Below, piece by piece: positions 62,139-64,000 of a DNA stretch of 64,000 nucleotides. The stretch is from positions 12,912,062 to 12,976,061 of the forward strand of contig NC_050738.1 of NCBI RefSeq assembly GCF_014529535.1, read 5' to 3'. The stretch's first letter is position 1. Each line of letters begins with the position of its first letter. This DNA comes from Bradysia coprophila (taxonomy: Eukaryota > Arthropoda > Insecta > Diptera > Sciaridae). The translations under genes were made by a program, and so were the position numbers. Under the pieces are notes generated by a model. That model was not told the origin of the DNA, did not search any database, and saw only the letters and a list, made by a program, of their open reading frames with translations.

Positions 62139-63987
62139 TTATGGTTTTGAATTCATCAACAATTTTAGTTGCTCCTCTAGAAATCCATCACCTCTCCTCG
62201 GATCGTACAGCACAGACTTGAAATTTAAATAGACATATCAAATCATTGCTCACGCTGGAAAAATTTAAATTCTTACATAATATTCAGCTGTAAGTTGAGG
62301 AAAAACTGTGCAGATGACTTTCGTCCAGAGAATTCGATCTTCGACGCTGGGTTCGTTATGCTTCAGAAACATCAAATGATTTGCCGAGATGTGTGCTATC
62401 AGTTTCGCATGGCCAACCTCCATTATTGGATTTTCACCGATGTGATATCTATCGATCAATTTAACACCTGATGGGTGACACGAGATATGTGTTTGATGCT
62501 TGAAATAGTTGACCAGATCCTATACGAAACCGTTTTAAAAATAAAAGTAGAATTGACGAAATTTCGCCAGAAAAACGTTGCAAGGACATGCTATGCAACA
62601 CTTTTTACCTTCGCTAAAACGTTAACATCAAACGCATCAGCATTTTCGTAGATCGGTACTTCCATGTGATCGGTATACGATGATGGGTTTTCAACTGGTC
62701 GAAACCCTGAAGAAAAAAAAAGTGGAATCAGTCGGCAATAATCGTCACCTAGTGCCAACTGACCTCGCAATTCGCAATCGATTTCCAGGATTGTTTGCTG
62801 GCTGTCGAAGATGTTGAGCATGTATTCTTCGAACGTTATTGCGTCCGAGATAACACACCCAAGGTGATCTTTAATAGCAAAGTCCGTTCTATCGTCAATT
62901 TTGAACTTAAATTTGACTTTTATGATTTAAAAAAAAATCCATTAGTTACACAATCCGTCAAATTATCGCTTATCGCATCGTTTCGTTAGCAACTTTACCT
63001 GCATTAATGAATTCTTCGATGGTGGGAATCGAATCATGAGATTCGACACAAATACACATAAACTCACTGGCAAACTTGACACGATAAATGCTCCTGTTCT
63101 TTGAGCAAGCGCTGCCGAAAAAAGGGCGTTCACCTGTTTCAATGTCGCCTGTATCGTTGTTTGTGGGGCTCTTTGGGCGGCTGGGGGTAGAGTAATTTTG
63201 TAAAAAGGTCAAGTGTATGGAGCGATTTATCGTACTCGATATCATCATCCAAATCACATGCCAAATCTTTCAAGCAAATGTCACCCATTGTGCTCTCGAA
63301 CACTGGAATTTGGTTAAATCTTTGTTGGAGTTCACCATTGACCTTCGCGAAAATCGAGTGTATTTTGGCGTTGCTGCCGTATTCTTTGTCCATAATGGTA
63401 CAAAACTGTTGAATGAAGTACGTTCCAGACGGCGTCCTCCTGGACACGTGCCCTGAAAGAGAATACAAATTCATTTGAATTGTTTGAGCCGAACAAAACG
63501 AGAACCCGTTCGATTGAATTACCGTCGTAGGTGCTGTAACTTATTATGCCTTGACTATAATTTCCATAGTCAAATTTTTTGTATTGTTCGTCCGTGATAT
63601 CATCCCGTCCACGATCAAGCTCGTCAGCTTCCTGATGATAATAATTGCTGTCAAAATGTTGGCTTCCTCTGCACGCAACCGTTATGAAAATCTTTGGAAT
63701 GCCGTTCAAACTTCGGTTCCTCATAATCGGGTCAATTATGCATTTCTTGAGATGAAAATCTCGATCAGAAGCGGAAACTATCCCGTTTTTCTGCCCATGT
63801 GACATGAAAACGCATACGAAGAATTTGCAGCCGGACAAATTCATTGTCGATACTGAAATCAGGAAACTTTTGTTAGCAATTGTGTGAAATGAAATCCGAT
63901 TTCACATTTCACGGACACTTTGCGACTTCACCGATAATGTCCTTGTATTTTAGATCACATAAAACTGTCGGTTCCACTCCGTAGCGC
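62139..63987 (-). CDS. caspase, probably fused to a PB1-like/SAMD3-C-like region (5' partial)
   Basis: Model: complement(join(62139-62216, 62277-62519, 62609-62706, 62764-62889, 62999-63180, 63236-63452, 63523-63852, 63932-63987)); 442 codons plus stop, continuing upstream beyond the window. Numbering from the first visible Arg, the cysteine protease part has catalytic His37 in FMSHGQKNG and Cys79 in VACRG (canonical QACRG), then a p20/p10 linker rich in Asp (LDRGRDDITDE) and the small-subunit motif SYSTYDGHVSRRTPSGTYF with the substrate-pocket Arg. The core ends near QIPVFEST. A 55-bp intron (63181-63235, donor gtacga, acceptor cccccag) then joins an Asp/Thr/Pro linker, a ubiquitin-fold-like segment (TIEEFINA, IKDHLGCVI) and a C-terminal region ending YDPRRGDGFLEEQLKLL. 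All phases agree. Without that intron the caspase stops at 63139 and the rest is a separate gene lacking a clear ATG. The p20 N terminus and any prodomain are outside the window. Confidence 0.75.
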
Positions 63988-64000
63988 CTGAATGTGCAAA

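Noticed and set aside
62890..62918. Alternative acceptor at 62918 that would lengthen the ubiquitin-fold-like exon
   Set aside because: Recounting the four A's at 62879-62882 shows this choice runs into a stop; the acceptor at 62890 keeps the frame.
1..64000. tRNA genes, rRNA, CRISPR arrays, operons
   Set aside because: No cloverleaf with a convincing B box was found by eye, there are no regular direct-repeat arrays, and the sequence is clearly eukaryotic with introns.

Overview
The window is eukaryotic, most likely an AT-rich insect (probably dipteran) chromosome. Exons join in phase across GT-AG introns of 55-151 bases, the proteins are animal families (Nck/Dock adaptor, SMYD4, acyl-protein thioesterase, caspase), and one gene has a TATA box, an initiator-like site and a poly(A) signal. 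Much of the DNA is long gene-poor A/T-rich sequence with inverted-repeat (MITE-like) elements. A fungus gnat or another lower fly would fit, but the species cannot be fixed from the sequence alone.

Layout. 1-28 kb: almost no recognisable genes. It holds foldback elements (4426-4682, 5326-6297, 24934-25371, 25676-26533) and a pair of ~410-bp direct repeats (9412-9821 and 11918-12627). Between those repeats lie a 172-bp tandem repeat and a small two-exon gene (11188-11639) encoding a 108-aa protein with a SAP-like start, a short charged helix and a C-terminal membrane segment. A lone exon-like stretch sits at 20071-20198. 28-45 kb: two phase-compatible exons (28370-28482 and 44561-44629) suggest a plus-strand gene with a ~16-kb intron. 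That interval carries a 1.9-kb element with ~395-bp terminal inverted repeats and a perfect 8-bp target-site duplication.

45-64 kb is the gene-rich part: dock (minus, 46157-47687), Smyd4 (plus, 49587-51434), a 1.7-kb hAT-type element with a second small element nested in it (52694-54423), acyl-protein thioesterase 1 (minus, 55161-56217), a Gly/Tyr-rich protein gene with its own core promoter (plus, 58559-58966), and the 3' part of a caspase gene (minus, 62139-63987, running off the right end).

The most notable observation is at the caspase locus. The caspase reading frame can be joined through a 55-bp intron to further exons encoding a ubiquitin-fold-like (PB1/CIDE-N-like) segment and a conserved-looking C-terminal region that resembles, from memory, the C-terminal half of SAMD3-like proteins. 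If the splice is real this is a caspase with a C-terminal adaptor-like fusion; if not, a second gene without a visible start codon lies directly behind the caspase. dock and Smyd4 are divergently arranged. I see no sign that the named genes form one pathway; they look like ordinary neighbours.
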